Made by a program: the position numbers and the translations under genes
Shown: positions 16,901-25,715 of the stretch, piece after piece
Position numbering within the stretch: position 1 is the stretch's first letter
Layout of the letters: each line of letters begins with the position of its first letter
The notes under the pieces: model-generated
Databases searched by the model: none
What the model saw: only the letters and a program-made list of their open reading frames with translations
What the model was told of the DNA's origin: nothing
DNA from: Lewinellaceae bacterium SD302
Lineage (GTDB): Bacteria; Bacteroidota; Bacteroidia; Chitinophagales; Saprospiraceae
Length of the DNA stretch: 64,000 nt
Reading direction: 5' to 3'
NCBI GenBank assembly: GCA_002591745.1
Contig: PDLQ01000023.1
Span: 31,050 to 95,049, forward strand

Positions 16901-19408
16901 ATGAAGAATTTTACGCTCTATCTCTCTACAATCTTGGTTGCCCTTCTATTAGCAGCTTGCCAGAAAGCTGAAACCGTTTCAACAAGCCAGAAAACGGAGC
17001 ATGCAAAAACCAGTCCCACCAGCTACTTCTACCAACAACGCACCTATCCAGACGGCCGCATGAATCGCAATGCCGTCCGCCAGGCCAGTGAAGCCTACGT
17101 GCTGGAGCAAAAGCTTAAAAATTCTACGGATAGTTGGTTGCCCATCGGGCCGACCGGCATCGGTGGGCGGATCAGCGCACTCGCCGTTCGCCAGACCCCC
17201 AATACGGAAACCATTTACGTCGGAGCCGCTTCCGGGGGTATTTTCCGCTCCAGTGACGGCGGCGGTAACTGGACGCCGATTTTTGATGAGCAACCCTCCC
17301 TGGCCATCGGGACCATTACCCTTGATCCACACGATGGCCAGACCATTTACGTCGGCACCGGTGAGATCAACGGTGGTGGAGGCTCCATCGCTTACGAAGG
17401 CACCGGGGTATATAAGTCTACCGATGGTGGCGACAATTGGACCAACATCGGCCTGCCCAACTCCGGCAGCATCGGCAAAATATCCGTTCACCCCACCGAC
17501 CCCGACATCATTTACGTAGCCGCCATGGGGCAGTTCTACGCCGAAAGCGAAGACCGCGGCATCTACCGCACCATGGACGGCGGCGAAAACTGGGAACGTA
17601 TTCTTTACCTCGGCCCCAACACCGGTGGGCTCACCGTATTGATCGACCCGGACAACCCACAAATCGTCTATGCCAGTACCTGGGAACGCTTCCGCCGCCC
17701 TACCGAACGTGCGTACGCCGGCGAAAACTCAGATCTGCACCGTAGCGAAGACGGTGGTGACACCTGGACGGAGATTACACCGGTGCAAGGCGTGCTCGGT
17801 AAGATCAGTCTGGCCATGTCACCGGCCAATAATCAACGGCTTTTCGCTTCCGTCACCAATCAGAATGACGGCCTTCAGGGTGTTTATACGTCAAGCGATG
17901 GCGGCAGCAATTGGACGGCCGCCGTCAACAATGTAAACAGCCTCAACCCCGTACCCTTCGAATGGTGGTTCAACGAAATTTTTCCTCACCCTACGGAAGA
18001 GACTGAATTTTACCGTTTAGGATTTAACGCTCACCGGGTGAACGCCGCCAATCAATCCGTTACCGGTGTCTTCCCGAACGTACACGTAGACCAACATGCC
18101 CTGTGGATCGACCCGATGAATCCCCAACGTCTCTACCTGGGCAATGATGGCGGTCTTTTCTTCTCCACCAACGCGGGCCAGAGCTATGAGCATATCAACA
18201 ATCTGCCGATCACCCAGGTCTATAATCTGGACGTGGACCCCAACGACGAAACCGTCCGCTTCATCGGCAGTCAGGATAACGGCAGCTGGGGAGAGAATTA
18301 TTCCACCTTCCCCGGCTACCGGTTTTACAACGGTGGTGATGGTTTCCGCCCCGTCATCTTGCCGGATAACCTCAATCAGGTTTTGCTGGAGTCTCAGCGT
18401 GGAGACGTACGCCGCCTTGCTCCCAATGGACAAGTTACCAACCTGATCGAGCCAAACGACGATTACAATTGGAATACGCCCATTACCTTCGACCCGAACG
18501 ACCCCAGCCGCGTCTTTATCGCCGGCACTCGCGTCTACCGCAGTGACAATTACGGCATTGGCTTGGCAGCCGTCAGTCCCTCATTGATCGGTGAAAACCC
18601 GCCGACCGGCAATCTCGAATTCAACACCATTTACTCCCTGGCCGTCACCAATACCGGAGGCGTCTGGGCCGGGCTAGACAATGGCCGCGTCTGGTTCAGC
18701 GCCGATGGAGAAACCAACTGGACGGACGTTTCCGCAGACTTGCCCCAGCGGTGGGTCAGCAGTATTCTACCCCACCCTAGCCTACCGGAAACAGCTTTTG
18801 TCACTTTTAGTGGATTTCGCTGGGATGACCAGACCGCCCACGTTTACCGCACCGACGACAATGGACAAAGCTGGACCAGTCTGGAAGGCAACCTGCCCGA
18901 CATCCCGGTCAATGAGATCGAGATTGACCCGCTGAACGACGAACTTTATCTGGCCACCGACGTCGGTGTCTATCGCAGCCTGGACGATGGCCAGACCTGG
19001 AGTGTGCTGGCCAATGGCTTGCCAGCCCTGGTCGTTTCTGACCTGGAAATCCACGAGGAAAGTCGTAAGCTCTTTGCCAGCACTTATGGCCGTTCTCTTT
19101 TTGAAATCGACCTGACCGCCATCAGTAACAATCGTACTACGAATCGCAATGAACTGACCTTTATACTAACTCCCAACCCGGCCGGAGATTTGGCCATTTT
19201 GGAAACTGAACTGCCGGCCACTGGTGATTACAGCATCAAGCTATATTCCGCCGTGGGGCAACTCGTCCGTCAGTACCAGCAACGAAATATGGCCGCTGGC
19301 CGGCAGCGAATAGAGCTGAATTTAGCGGGCCTTCCCGCCGGACCTTACCTCATTGAGCTACGCGGCGTAAAAGGAAGCCGAGGAATCAGTCGGTTGATCA
19401 AGTCCTGA
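16901..19408 (+). CDS. secreted BNR/VPS10-like beta-propeller protein with T9SS type A sorting domain
   Basis: This 835-residue protein has a signal peptide of lipoprotein type (VALLLAACQK). From about residue 85 to 740 it contains repeated BNR/Asp-box motifs: SSDGGGNWT, STDGGDNWT, RTMDGGENWE, RSEDGGDTWT, SSDGGSNWT, TDDNGQSWT and LDDGQTWS. This is the hallmark of sialidase- and sortilin-type propellers. Catalytic residues of a glycosidase cannot be assigned. The last 80 residues (LTPNPAGDLAILE to SRLIKS) are a type A C-terminal signal of the type IX secretion system. Surface attachment or release is expected. A lipobox and a T9SS tail together are unusual. Confidence 0.88.
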   Translation: MKNFTLYLSTILVALLLAACQKAETVSTSQKTEHAKTSPTSYFYQQRTYPDGRMNRNAVRQASEAYVLEQKLKNSTDSWLPIGPTGIGGRISALAVRQTPNTETIYVGAASGGIFRSSDGGGNWTPIFDEQPSLAIGTITLDPHDGQTIYVGTGEINGGGGSIAYEGTGVYKSTDGGDNWTNIGLPNSGSIGKISVHPTDPDIIYVAAMGQFYAESEDRGIYRTMDGGENWERILYLGPNTGGLTVLIDPDNPQIVYASTWERFRRPTERAYAGENSDLHRSEDGGDTWTEITPVQGVLGKISLAMSPANNQRLFASVTNQNDGLQGVYTSSDGGSNWTAAVNNVNSLNPVPFEWWFNEIFPHPTEETEFYRLGFNAHRVNAANQSVTGVFPNVHVDQHALWIDPMNPQRLYLGNDGGLFFSTNAGQSYEHINNLPITQVYNLDVDPNDETVRFIGSQDNGSWGENYSTFPGYRFYNGGDGFRPVILPDNLNQVLLESQRGDVRRLAPNGQVTNLIEPNDDYNWNTPITFDPNDPSRVFIAGTRVYRSDNYGIGLAAVSPSLIGENPPTGNLEFNTIYSLAVTNTGGVWAGLDNGRVWFSADGETNWTDVSADLPQRWVSSILPHPSLPETAFVTFSGFRWDDQTAHVYRTDDNGQSWTSLEGNLPDIPVNEIEIDPLNDELYLATDVGVYRSLDDGQTWSVLANGLPALVVSDLEIHEESRKLFASTYGRSLFEIDLTAISNNRTTNRNELTFILTPNPAGDLAILETELPATGDYSIKLYSAVGQLVRQYQQRNMAAGRQRIELNLAGLPAGPYLIELRGVKGSRGISRLIKS

Positions 19409-19518
19409 TTGCCCGGTGATTGTTTTATTTCGTCTATCAACAGAAGATCGATCGGTCCGGTAACTTTGGTTAAAAACTCCGAGGAGCAACTTATATAAAA
19501 AGTCGTTCTTTTGACTAC

Positions 19519-19528
19519 CAAAGTAGCA
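19519..19528 (+). repeat. dispersed 10-mer, copy 6
   Basis: It is intergenic, 27 bp before the SGNH hydrolase start, with the full flank TTTGACTAC and ATGCTGG. It points opposite to the orientation seen upstream of other genes. Confidence 0.85.
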
Positions 19529-19554
19529 ATGCTGGTTAATACCAGGATGGATTC

Positions 19555-20190
19555 ATGGCTAAGCGAACCAATATGAATAAACATACTTATCTCGCTCTTG
19601 GCGATAGTTATACCATTGGCGAAAGCGTAGATGAAGCTGATCGCTGGCCGGTCATGCTCGCCGGTAAGATGACGAAAAACGGCCAGCCCGTTGCTTCGCC
19701 TACCATTATCGCGACCACCGGCTGGAAGACTTTCGAGTTGCAAGCCGCCATCCGGGAGCGAGCAGAAGAATTGGATGAGCAATATGGTTTGGTTTCCCTG
19801 CTCATCGGCGTCAACAATCAGTACCGTAAGCTTCCACTGGAGCAGTACCGCAAAGAATTTACTGACTTACTGCAATACGCCATCAGCAAATGCGCTACTG
19901 GCGCTCAAGGGACCTTTGTTGTTTCCATTCCTGATTACGCCGCTACGCCATTTGGCATCAAAGAAGAACGGCCGGAGATCAGTAAAGAAATCGACCTTTA
20001 CAATGAAATTGCCCAAGGCATTTGTGAAAAATACGGTGTTTCATTTATCGACATTACGCCCGTTTCCCGCCAGTCCGATCCCGCGCTGGTTGCCGAAGAC
20101 GGCCTGCACCCGAGCGGAGAGCAATATCGCCAGTGGGTAGAGGTGATTGAACCCGTGGTAAATGGAGTCCGCCGCTCTCCGAGCGACTAG
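19555..20190 (+). CDS. SGNH/GDSL-family hydrolase
   Basis: The protein has 211 residues from the ATG at 19555 (AGGA lies 11 bp upstream); the ATG at 19573 is an alternative. Block I is ALGDSYTIG with nucleophile Ser18. Block III is LIGVNNQYR, and block V is EDGLHPSGEQY with the Asp and His of the triad. No signal peptide is seen, so it is probably cytoplasmic. It is an esterase or lipase of unknown substrate. A TAACTTTG box at 19461-19468 may start its transcription, but no -33 element is visible. Confidence 0.88.
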   Translation: MAKRTNMNKHTYLALGDSYTIGESVDEADRWPVMLAGKMTKNGQPVASPTIIATTGWKTFELQAAIRERAEELDEQYGLVSLLIGVNNQYRKLPLEQYRKEFTDLLQYAISKCATGAQGTFVVSIPDYAATPFGIKEERPEISKEIDLYNEIAQGICEKYGVSFIDITPVSRQSDPALVAEDGLHPSGEQYRQWVEVIEPVVNGVRRSPSD

Positions 20191-20224
20191 AATCACGATC
20201 ATGACCAGCCACTCGGAGAGCGGC
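20171..20224 (+). terminator. inverted repeat spanning the SGNH gene stop, possible terminator
   Basis: Perfect 13-bp arms GCCGCTCTCCGAG (20171-20183) and its complement (20212-20224) are separated by 28 nt. The left arm is coding. There is no T run, so termination is only likely. Confidence 0.5.
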
Positions 20225-20552
20225 ATATCCCATTTTTCAGCACTGCTATTAGTGGTCTGAAGCATCAAGCCTATTCAACCTGACTCGCAGGCATGACCAT
20301 ACTGACGACTGCCTGATCGCTTTACAGATATAAAGCAGTCTTCAGCCTATCTCCCTGATTAAGTGTACTTACGGCGTGGCCGCTCTAACGAGTATGTGAC
20401 CCGTGAGTTCTTCCCCCAAGGGGAGCTTTCGATAGTCGGCTACTCTCTTGCTGCTGGAATTTCGCCGCTCCGTCTTAGCTGGCAGGCTGCTGAAATTCAA
20501 GCGATATTTCCCCGGAAACTTTGCTACTTTGCTAGCCATAACCCACAAGCCA
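20191..20552. other. 362-bp intergenic region before sdaA
   Basis: It holds the right arm of the preceding inverted repeat, a GACTGC/GCAGTC pair around 20308-20340 and copy 7 of the 10-mer at the promoter position. No gene is supported. Confidence 0.55.
20522..20531 (-). repeat. dispersed 10-mer, copy 7 (at the sdaA promoter position)
   Basis: In sense to sdaA it reads TGCTACTTTGCTAGCC, 21 bp before the ATG. TACTTTG here could also serve as a degenerate -7 element. Confidence 0.75.
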
Positions 20553-21959
20553 ATGGCAGCCATCAGCGTATTCGATATTTTCAAGGTAGGCGTCGGCCCT
20601 TCAAGTTCTCATACACTGGGCCCCTGGAAGGCGGCAACGGATTTTACCGGCACCCTGGCCGAATTATCTTTTGATCGGATCAAGGTGGACCTCTACGGCT
20701 CACTGTCCAAGACCGGACGAGGACACTGTACCGACCTGGCCGTTCAACTCGGACTGAACGGTTATGCGCCGGAAATCATCGATACTGACCTGATACCGAT
20801 GATCATCCAAAATATTGCGGACGAACAGCTGCTGGTCGTTAAAGGATTACGAATTGTTTTCGACCCTGTCCGCGACGTCATTTTCCACCCCCACTCAGAC
20901 CCGAACCACCCGAACACCCTGGCCTTTACAGCCTATTTGGATGGATTGCCGGTACACTCGGAAACTTACTATTCGTTAGGCGGCGGCTTCATCCAGCGGG
21001 CCGGGGAGGAGGATGAAGAGATTGGTCAGGATAAAAGTCTGCCTTACCCGATCGAACTGGCCGAAGAGCTTTTCACCTACACCCAATCCCAGAACTGCCA
21101 CATCAGTGATATCGTACTGGCCAACGAGCGAAAGTTACAGTCTCTGGCCGACGTTAAAAGCGAACTTTCCACCATTTACCAAACCATGCTGGCCTGTGTT
21201 TACCGGGGCTGCACAACGGACGGAATTTTGCCCGGCGGGCTGAATGTAAAACGCAGGGCCAAAAAATTGTGTAACGAACTACTGGGTGACGTTCCTTTCC
21301 GGGATCTGGAAGAATGGATGGACCTGATCGAGGAACAAAAGCCCGATTTTAACCGCGTGAGTCGTTGGGTAAGTTGTTTTGCCCTGGCGGTCAATGAAGA
21401 AAATGCAGCACTGGGTCGGGTAGTCACTTCACCCACCAATGGGGCCGCCGGGGTGATTCCCGCCGTGATGCTGTACGCCTACTTTTTTGCCGGCCATAAC
21501 ACTACGGCCGAGATGCATCGCTTTTTGCTGACGGCCGGAGAGATCGGGTCCATTTTCAAGAAAGGTGCCACCATTTCCGCGGCCGTTGGAGGCTGCCAGG
21601 CTGAGATCGGGGTATCCAGTGCTATGGCCGCCGCCGGTCTTACGGAGGTTATGGGCGGTACCCCGGCCCAGAGTCTGATGGCCGCCGAGATCGCCATGGA
21701 GCATCATTTAGGGCTGACCTGCGACCCGATCGGTGGGCTGGTGCAAATCCCCTGTATCGAGCGTAATGCCATGGGGGCGATCAAAGCGATAACCGCCGCC
21801 CAGCTGGCCCTTTCCGGTGACCCTAAATCCGCCCTGGTCAACCTCGACGTAGTGGTGAAAACGATGTGGGATACGGCCCAGGCAATGAATTCGAAGTATA
21901 AGGAGACTTCGGAAGGAGGGCTGGCAATTAATTTGACGGTGGTTTATCCGGAGTGCTGA
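20553..21959 (+). CDS. sdaA: L-serine ammonia-lyase (iron-sulfur type, single chain)
   Basis: The protein has 468 residues from ATG 20553; the open frame starts at 20448 in unlikely sequence. It converts L-serine to pyruvate and ammonia in the cytoplasm using a [4Fe-4S] cluster. The N-terminal beta domain carries SVFDIFKVGVGPSSSHT. The alpha domain has the three cluster Cys in GGCQAEIGVS, LTCDPIGG and IPCIERN. The length matches the fused one-chain form. The 10-mer copy at 20522-20531 marks the probable promoter region. The downstream bestrophin has its own -7 box. Confidence 0.95.
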   Translation: MAAISVFDIFKVGVGPSSSHTLGPWKAATDFTGTLAELSFDRIKVDLYGSLSKTGRGHCTDLAVQLGLNGYAPEIIDTDLIPMIIQNIADEQLLVVKGLRIVFDPVRDVIFHPHSDPNHPNTLAFTAYLDGLPVHSETYYSLGGGFIQRAGEEDEEIGQDKSLPYPIELAEELFTYTQSQNCHISDIVLANERKLQSLADVKSELSTIYQTMLACVYRGCTTDGILPGGLNVKRRAKKLCNELLGDVPFRDLEEWMDLIEEQKPDFNRVSRWVSCFALAVNEENAALGRVVTSPTNGAAGVIPAVMLYAYFFAGHNTTAEMHRFLLTAGEIGSIFKKGATISAAVGGCQAEIGVSSAMAAAGLTEVMGGTPAQSLMAAEIAMEHHLGLTCDPIGGLVQIPCIERNAMGAIKAITAAQLALSGDPKSALVNLDVVVKTMWDTAQAMNSKYKETSEGGLAINLTVVYPEC

Positions 21960-21993
21960 GTTTGGCGAACAAACGTAATGGTCCCCAGTTGAT

Positions 21994-22001
21994 TATATTT
22001 G
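21994..22001 (+). promoter_or_regulatory. -7 promoter box of the bestrophin gene
   Basis: TATATTTG matches TAnnTTTG and lies 19 bp before the ATG. No TTG is seen at the expected -33 distance. Confidence 0.45.
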
Positions 22002-22020
22002 CCACAGAACGCCCCGCAAA

Positions 22021-22947
22021 ATGATCAACTACCATACTAACGGCGACTGGTTCGGCGATATCCGCCACCTGTTTACCTCCTATACGATGACCAAGATCGT
22101 TCGTGCGACCATATTGATGGGCATCTACACTTTGGCGATGGCAGCTGCGGTGGAGCATTTCGAGATCATGAGCCTGATGTCGATCGACCCTACCTTTTTC
22201 TCCTTGATCGGGGTTGTTCTATCCATCTTCCTGGTTTTCCGGACCAACACCGCCTACGACCGTTGGTGGGAAGCCCGTAAGCAGTGGGGAGCGTTGGTCA
22301 ACAACTGCCGCAACATGGCTATTTACGTGGATTCTATGTGGCCGGAGAACGACCAGGGGATCCGTCGTTTCATGGCTAAGCACATCAGCAACTTCTGCCT
22401 GGCCCTTGCCGAACACCTCCGCGACGGTGCCAAACTCGATAAGTTGATCTACATGCACGAGGAAGAGCATGCCTACTATGAGACCAAGAACCACATTCCC
22501 AATTTTATCGCCTTGCGCATTTTTCAACGCATGGCCGATGCCCACCGCCAGGGGCACATCAATGAAGGCGACTACATCAATATCAAGGCCCAGCACCAAT
22601 CGCTGTTAGACATTCTCGGCGCCTGCGAGCGGATCAAAAAGACACCGATCCCCTTCAGTTATGCCGTGTACCTCAAACTCTTCATCACCGCATACGCTCT
22701 CCTGATGCCCATCGGACTGATCCAGGTCTTCGGCTGGCTGACCGTACCACTGGTGATGATCATTTTCTTTGCCCTTACCGGTATCGAAATGATGGGGCAG
22801 GAGATTGAGGACCCCTTCGGTCTCGACTGTAACGACCTGCCCACCGGCGATATCGCCCACACCATCAAACGCAACGTATTTGAAATTCTGGAAGACCGGA
22901 TGACGGATGCGCCACGGGAGGCGGAACTGTATGAGAAGGTTTTTTAG
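22021..22947 (+). CDS. bestrophin-family anion channel protein
   Basis: This 308-residue protein begins with an amphipathic segment and a membrane helix (residues 28-45). A second helix leads into the family signature FRTNTAYDRWWEARKQWGALVNNCRNMA. Two more helices follow in the C-terminal half (near residues 220-260), and the conserved acidic stretch is QEIEDPFGLDCNDLP. Bacterial bestrophins form pentameric anion or cation channels in the inner membrane. The length is typical. Confidence 0.93.
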   Translation: MINYHTNGDWFGDIRHLFTSYTMTKIVRATILMGIYTLAMAAAVEHFEIMSLMSIDPTFFSLIGVVLSIFLVFRTNTAYDRWWEARKQWGALVNNCRNMAIYVDSMWPENDQGIRRFMAKHISNFCLALAEHLRDGAKLDKLIYMHEEEHAYYETKNHIPNFIALRIFQRMADAHRQGHINEGDYINIKAQHQSLLDILGACERIKKTPIPFSYAVYLKLFITAYALLMPIGLIQVFGWLTVPLVMIIFFALTGIEMMGQEIEDPFGLDCNDLPTGDIAHTIKRNVFEILEDRMTDAPREAELYEKVF

Positions 22948-23011
22948 AATTCATCTGTAACTTGGGCCTAACCCCCAACCCCTTTCCTCCGAAGAAGCCA
23001 AATCAATTACT

Positions 23012-23833
23012 ATGTCCATCCACAAACAAACAAAAGCCAAGAAAGTCACCACCCACGTTCTCCAGGCTATGAAGTCACGGGGCGAAAAGATCGCCATGCT
23101 CACGGCCTATGACTATTCCATGGCCCGCATCCTTGATGCCGGCGGGGTGGACGTATTGCTGGTCGGAGATTCAGCCAGTAACGTCATGGCGGGTTTTGAA
23201 ACTACCCTGCCCATCACCCTGGACCACATGATCTACCACGCTGCATCGGTAGTGCGGGCCGTTGATCGGGCGCTAGTAGTTGTAGACCTGCCCTTTGGTT
23301 CTTACCAGGGCGATAGTAAACTGGCCCTCAAGAGCAGTATCCGCATTATGAAGGAAAGCGGTGGCCATGCCGTGAAACTGGAAGGCGGTCAGGAGATAGG
23401 TGAAAGTATCCGGCGAATCCTCAAAGCAGGAATTCCCGTGATGGGTCACCTGGGCCTCACGCCCCAGTCGATCTACAAATTTGGCACCTATACCGTGCGC
23501 GCCAAGGAAGAAGCCGAAGCCGAGAAACTTATTGAAGACGCCCTCTACCTACAGGAATGTGGCTGCTTTAGTATCGTCCTGGAGAAAATTCCGGCAGAAC
23601 TGGCGAAAAAGGTTAGTGAGCAACTCGTCATCCCCACCATCGGTATCGGCGGCGGAGGCGACTGTGACGGGCAAGTGCTGGTCACCCACGACATGCTCGG
23701 CATCACCAAAGATTTCCACCCTCGTTTTCTGCGCCGCTACGTAGAACTCTTCGAAGTCATCCAAAATGCAACGGAGGCCTACATTAGCGATGTGAAGTCA
23801 GGTGATTTCCCGAATGATCAGGAGCAGTACTGA
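23012..23833 (+). CDS. panB: 3-methyl-2-oxobutanoate hydroxymethyltransferase
   Basis: This 273-residue cytoplasmic enzyme is the first step of pantothenate synthesis (2-oxoisovalerate plus methylene-tetrahydrofolate to ketopantoate). Recognised segments are [26 protein letters not shown] (metal-binding Asp), [23 protein letters not shown] and IPTIGIGGG. The length is normal. No other pantothenate gene is nearby. Its stop codon touches the first base of the 190-bp repeat copy B. Confidence 0.97.
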   Translation: MSIHKQTKAKKVTTHVLQAMKSRGEKIAMLTAYDYSMARILDAGGVDVLLVGDSASNVMAGFETTLPITLDHMIYHAASVVRAVDRALVVVDLPFGSYQGDSKLALKSSIRIMKESGGHAVKLEGGQEIGESIRRILKAGIPVMGHLGLTPQSIYKFGTYTVRAKEEAEAEKLIEDALYLQECGCFSIVLEKIPAELAKKVSEQLVIPTIGIGGGGDCDGQVLVTHDMLGITKDFHPRFLRRYVELFEVIQNATEAYISDVKSGDFPNDQEQY

Positions 23834-24012
23834 GAAATAGGAAATAAGAGCGCTGCGCTTTTGGAAATAGGAGCTCATATGACAGTAAACCACTGCGCCG
23901 TCTGACCTTTTGCAGGAATGGAGCGCAGCGTGTACACGTCCATGGAACGTAGCGCTTAGCTCTTATTTTTCAAAGCCGGGGCAGTGCAGCGCCCAACGGC
24001 GATCCTATTTCC
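23833..24012 (+). repeat. about 190-bp dispersed repeat, copy B
   Basis: It is opposite in orientation to copy A at 16686-16876. It starts GAAATAGGAAATAAGAG directly at the panB stop and ends ATCCTATTTCC, 25 bp before the minus-strand gene ends, so it fills almost the whole space between two convergent genes. It contains no open frame. Confidence 0.85.
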
Positions 24013-24036
24013 TTTCGGGGCTTCAATGTAGCAGGC

Positions 24037-25710
24037 TTAAATAGTAGCCAGGTACTCGTGCACCAGCTTGATCGCCATGGCCCCCTCCCCCACAGCTGAG
24101 GCTACCCGATTCATTGCTCCGGAGCGGACGTCACCTGCAGCGAAGATGCCCGGCTGGCAGCTTTCCAACAAATAAGGAGTACGTTCCAGTCGCCAGCTTT
24201 TACGGCTTTCCGAGTTGGCCAGTAAGTCTCGGCCGGTTACGACGAAGCCGCGATCATCGCGCATGATTTGTCCGCTATCGAGCCACTCGGTCCGGGGGCG
24301 GGCGCCGATGAAGATGAACAGCGCGTCGACCTCTTCTTCGAAAGTGCTGTCGTCTTCGGTATTTTTGATGACCAGGCGACGCAAGCGTTCGTCTTCTCCA
24401 CAGGCCTTGACTATTTCCCGATGGCCGATCACCTCGATATTGTCGATGGCATCGATCTGATCGATGAGGTAGGAGGACATGCTGGAAGTCAGGTCGGGAC
24501 GACGGATAAGGATGCTAACTTTTTCAGCGAACTTGGACAGGTAAACGGCCCCCTGGCCCGCACTGTTGCCACCGCCGACAACGAAGACCTTTTTGTTTCG
24601 GCAGGCATTGGCTTCCGTCATGGCTGCGCCGTAGTAAATGCCGGCGCCCGTATAATTATCAACCCCTTCGGCCGGCAAGTGACGGTATTCCACCCCGGTG
24701 GTAACGATGAGGGCTTTCGTTTTTACGGTACTGTCGTCGTCCAGGGTCAGTACTTTGTATTGGTCCTGTATATCTACGCTCACCACTTCCCGCGGATTGA
24801 CCATCTCTACGCCGAAACGCAGGGTTTGCGCCATTGCCCGGCGAGTTAGTTCCGCCCCGGACAGGCCGCTGGGAAAGCCCAGATAATTTTCAATCCGGGA
24901 ACTCGTACCGGCCTGGCCACCAGGAGCCCGTTTTTCAATAAGCAATGTCTTGAGACCTTCGGAACCACCGTAAACCGCTGCGGCCATACCCGCCGGCCCG
25001 GCTCCGATGATGACCACGTCGTATAAATCCTCACTGGCCTGAATGGACATACCGAGTTGTTTGGCCAACTGATCGGCATCCGGGTTACGGAGTACTTCGC
25101 CGTCTTCCAAAATTACGGTGGGGTAATCGATGGTCTGCAGGCTGTGGACATCGGTCAATTCCTGCCCTTTATCACTTTGCACATCCAGCCAGCGGTAGGG
25201 CATCAGGTTACCGCTCAGCCAGTCTTTGATCTCATGAGACTTGGGTGAATATTGGTAACCGATCACTTTGATGCCCCGAAATTCCGGCCGGTAGCCCAGC
25301 TGCCAGTCTTCGAGCAATTCATCGAGGACCGGATAGAGTTTTTGCTCGGGCGGATCCCAAGGCTTGAGCAGGTAATAATCCAGCTGAACGTCATTGATGG
25401 CCTTGATGGCGGCACCGGTGTCGCTGTAAGCCGTTAACAGCGCGCGCTTGGCCCTGGGGAAAAACACCTTGGCCTTTTCCAGAAAATCAACGCCCAGCAT
25501 TTCGGGCATTCGCTGATCGGACAGCAGCAACGCGATCGTCTCTCCCTTTTTCTTTAATTCTTCTACGGCCTCGATGGCTTGCTCAGCACTATCAGTACTG
25601 ATGATGCGATAGTCATCTTTATATTGATTGCGTAGGTCTCGCTTAAGTGAACGCAACACTTGCGGATCATCGTCGACGCTCAGAATAATGGGTTTGCTTG
25701 CTTTGGCCAT
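24037..25710 (-). CDS. response regulator fused to thioredoxin-reductase-like flavoprotein
   Basis: This 557-residue protein has three parts. Residues 1-130 are a receiver domain (VDDDP, phospho-acceptor Asp65 in LLLSDQRMP). Residues about 145-220 are a glutaredoxin-like fold without the CxxC (YSPKSHE in its place). Residues 225-557 are a thioredoxin-reductase-like module with FAD motif IIGAGPAGMAAAVYG, GGQAGTSSRIENYLG and NAD(P) motif VVGGGNSAGQGA. The redox-active CxxC of true reductases is missing (GIYYGAAMTEANAC). The gene starts 5 bp after the stop of the histidine kinase, so the pair is probably one signalling unit. This fused architecture is known as a family; its substrate is not. Confidence 0.9.
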   Translation of the reverse strand: MAKASKPIILSVDDDPQVLRSLKRDLRNQYKDDYRIISTDSAEQAIEAVEELKKKGETIALLLSDQRMPEMLGVDFLEKAKVFFPRAKRALLTAYSDTGAAIKAINDVQLDYYLLKPWDPPEQKLYPVLDELLEDWQLGYRPEFRGIKVIGYQYSPKSHEIKDWLSGNLMPYRWLDVQSDKGQELTDVHSLQTIDYPTVILEDGEVLRNPDADQLAKQLGMSIQASEDLYDVVIIGAGPAGMAAAVYGGSEGLKTLLIEKRAPGGQAGTSSRIENYLGFPSGLSGAELTRRAMAQTLRFGVEMVNPREVVSVDIQDQYKVLTLDDDSTVKTKALIVTTGVEYRHLPAEGVDNYTGAGIYYGAAMTEANACRNKKVFVVGGGNSAGQGAVYLSKFAEKVSILIRRPDLTSSMSSYLIDQIDAIDNIEVIGHREIVKACGEDERLRRLVIKNTEDDSTFEEEVDALFIFIGARPRTEWLDSGQIMRDDRGFVVTGRDLLANSESRKSWRLERTPYLLESCQPGIFAAGDVRSGAMNRVASAVGEGAMAIKLVHEYLATI

Positions 25711-25715
25711 GGGTC

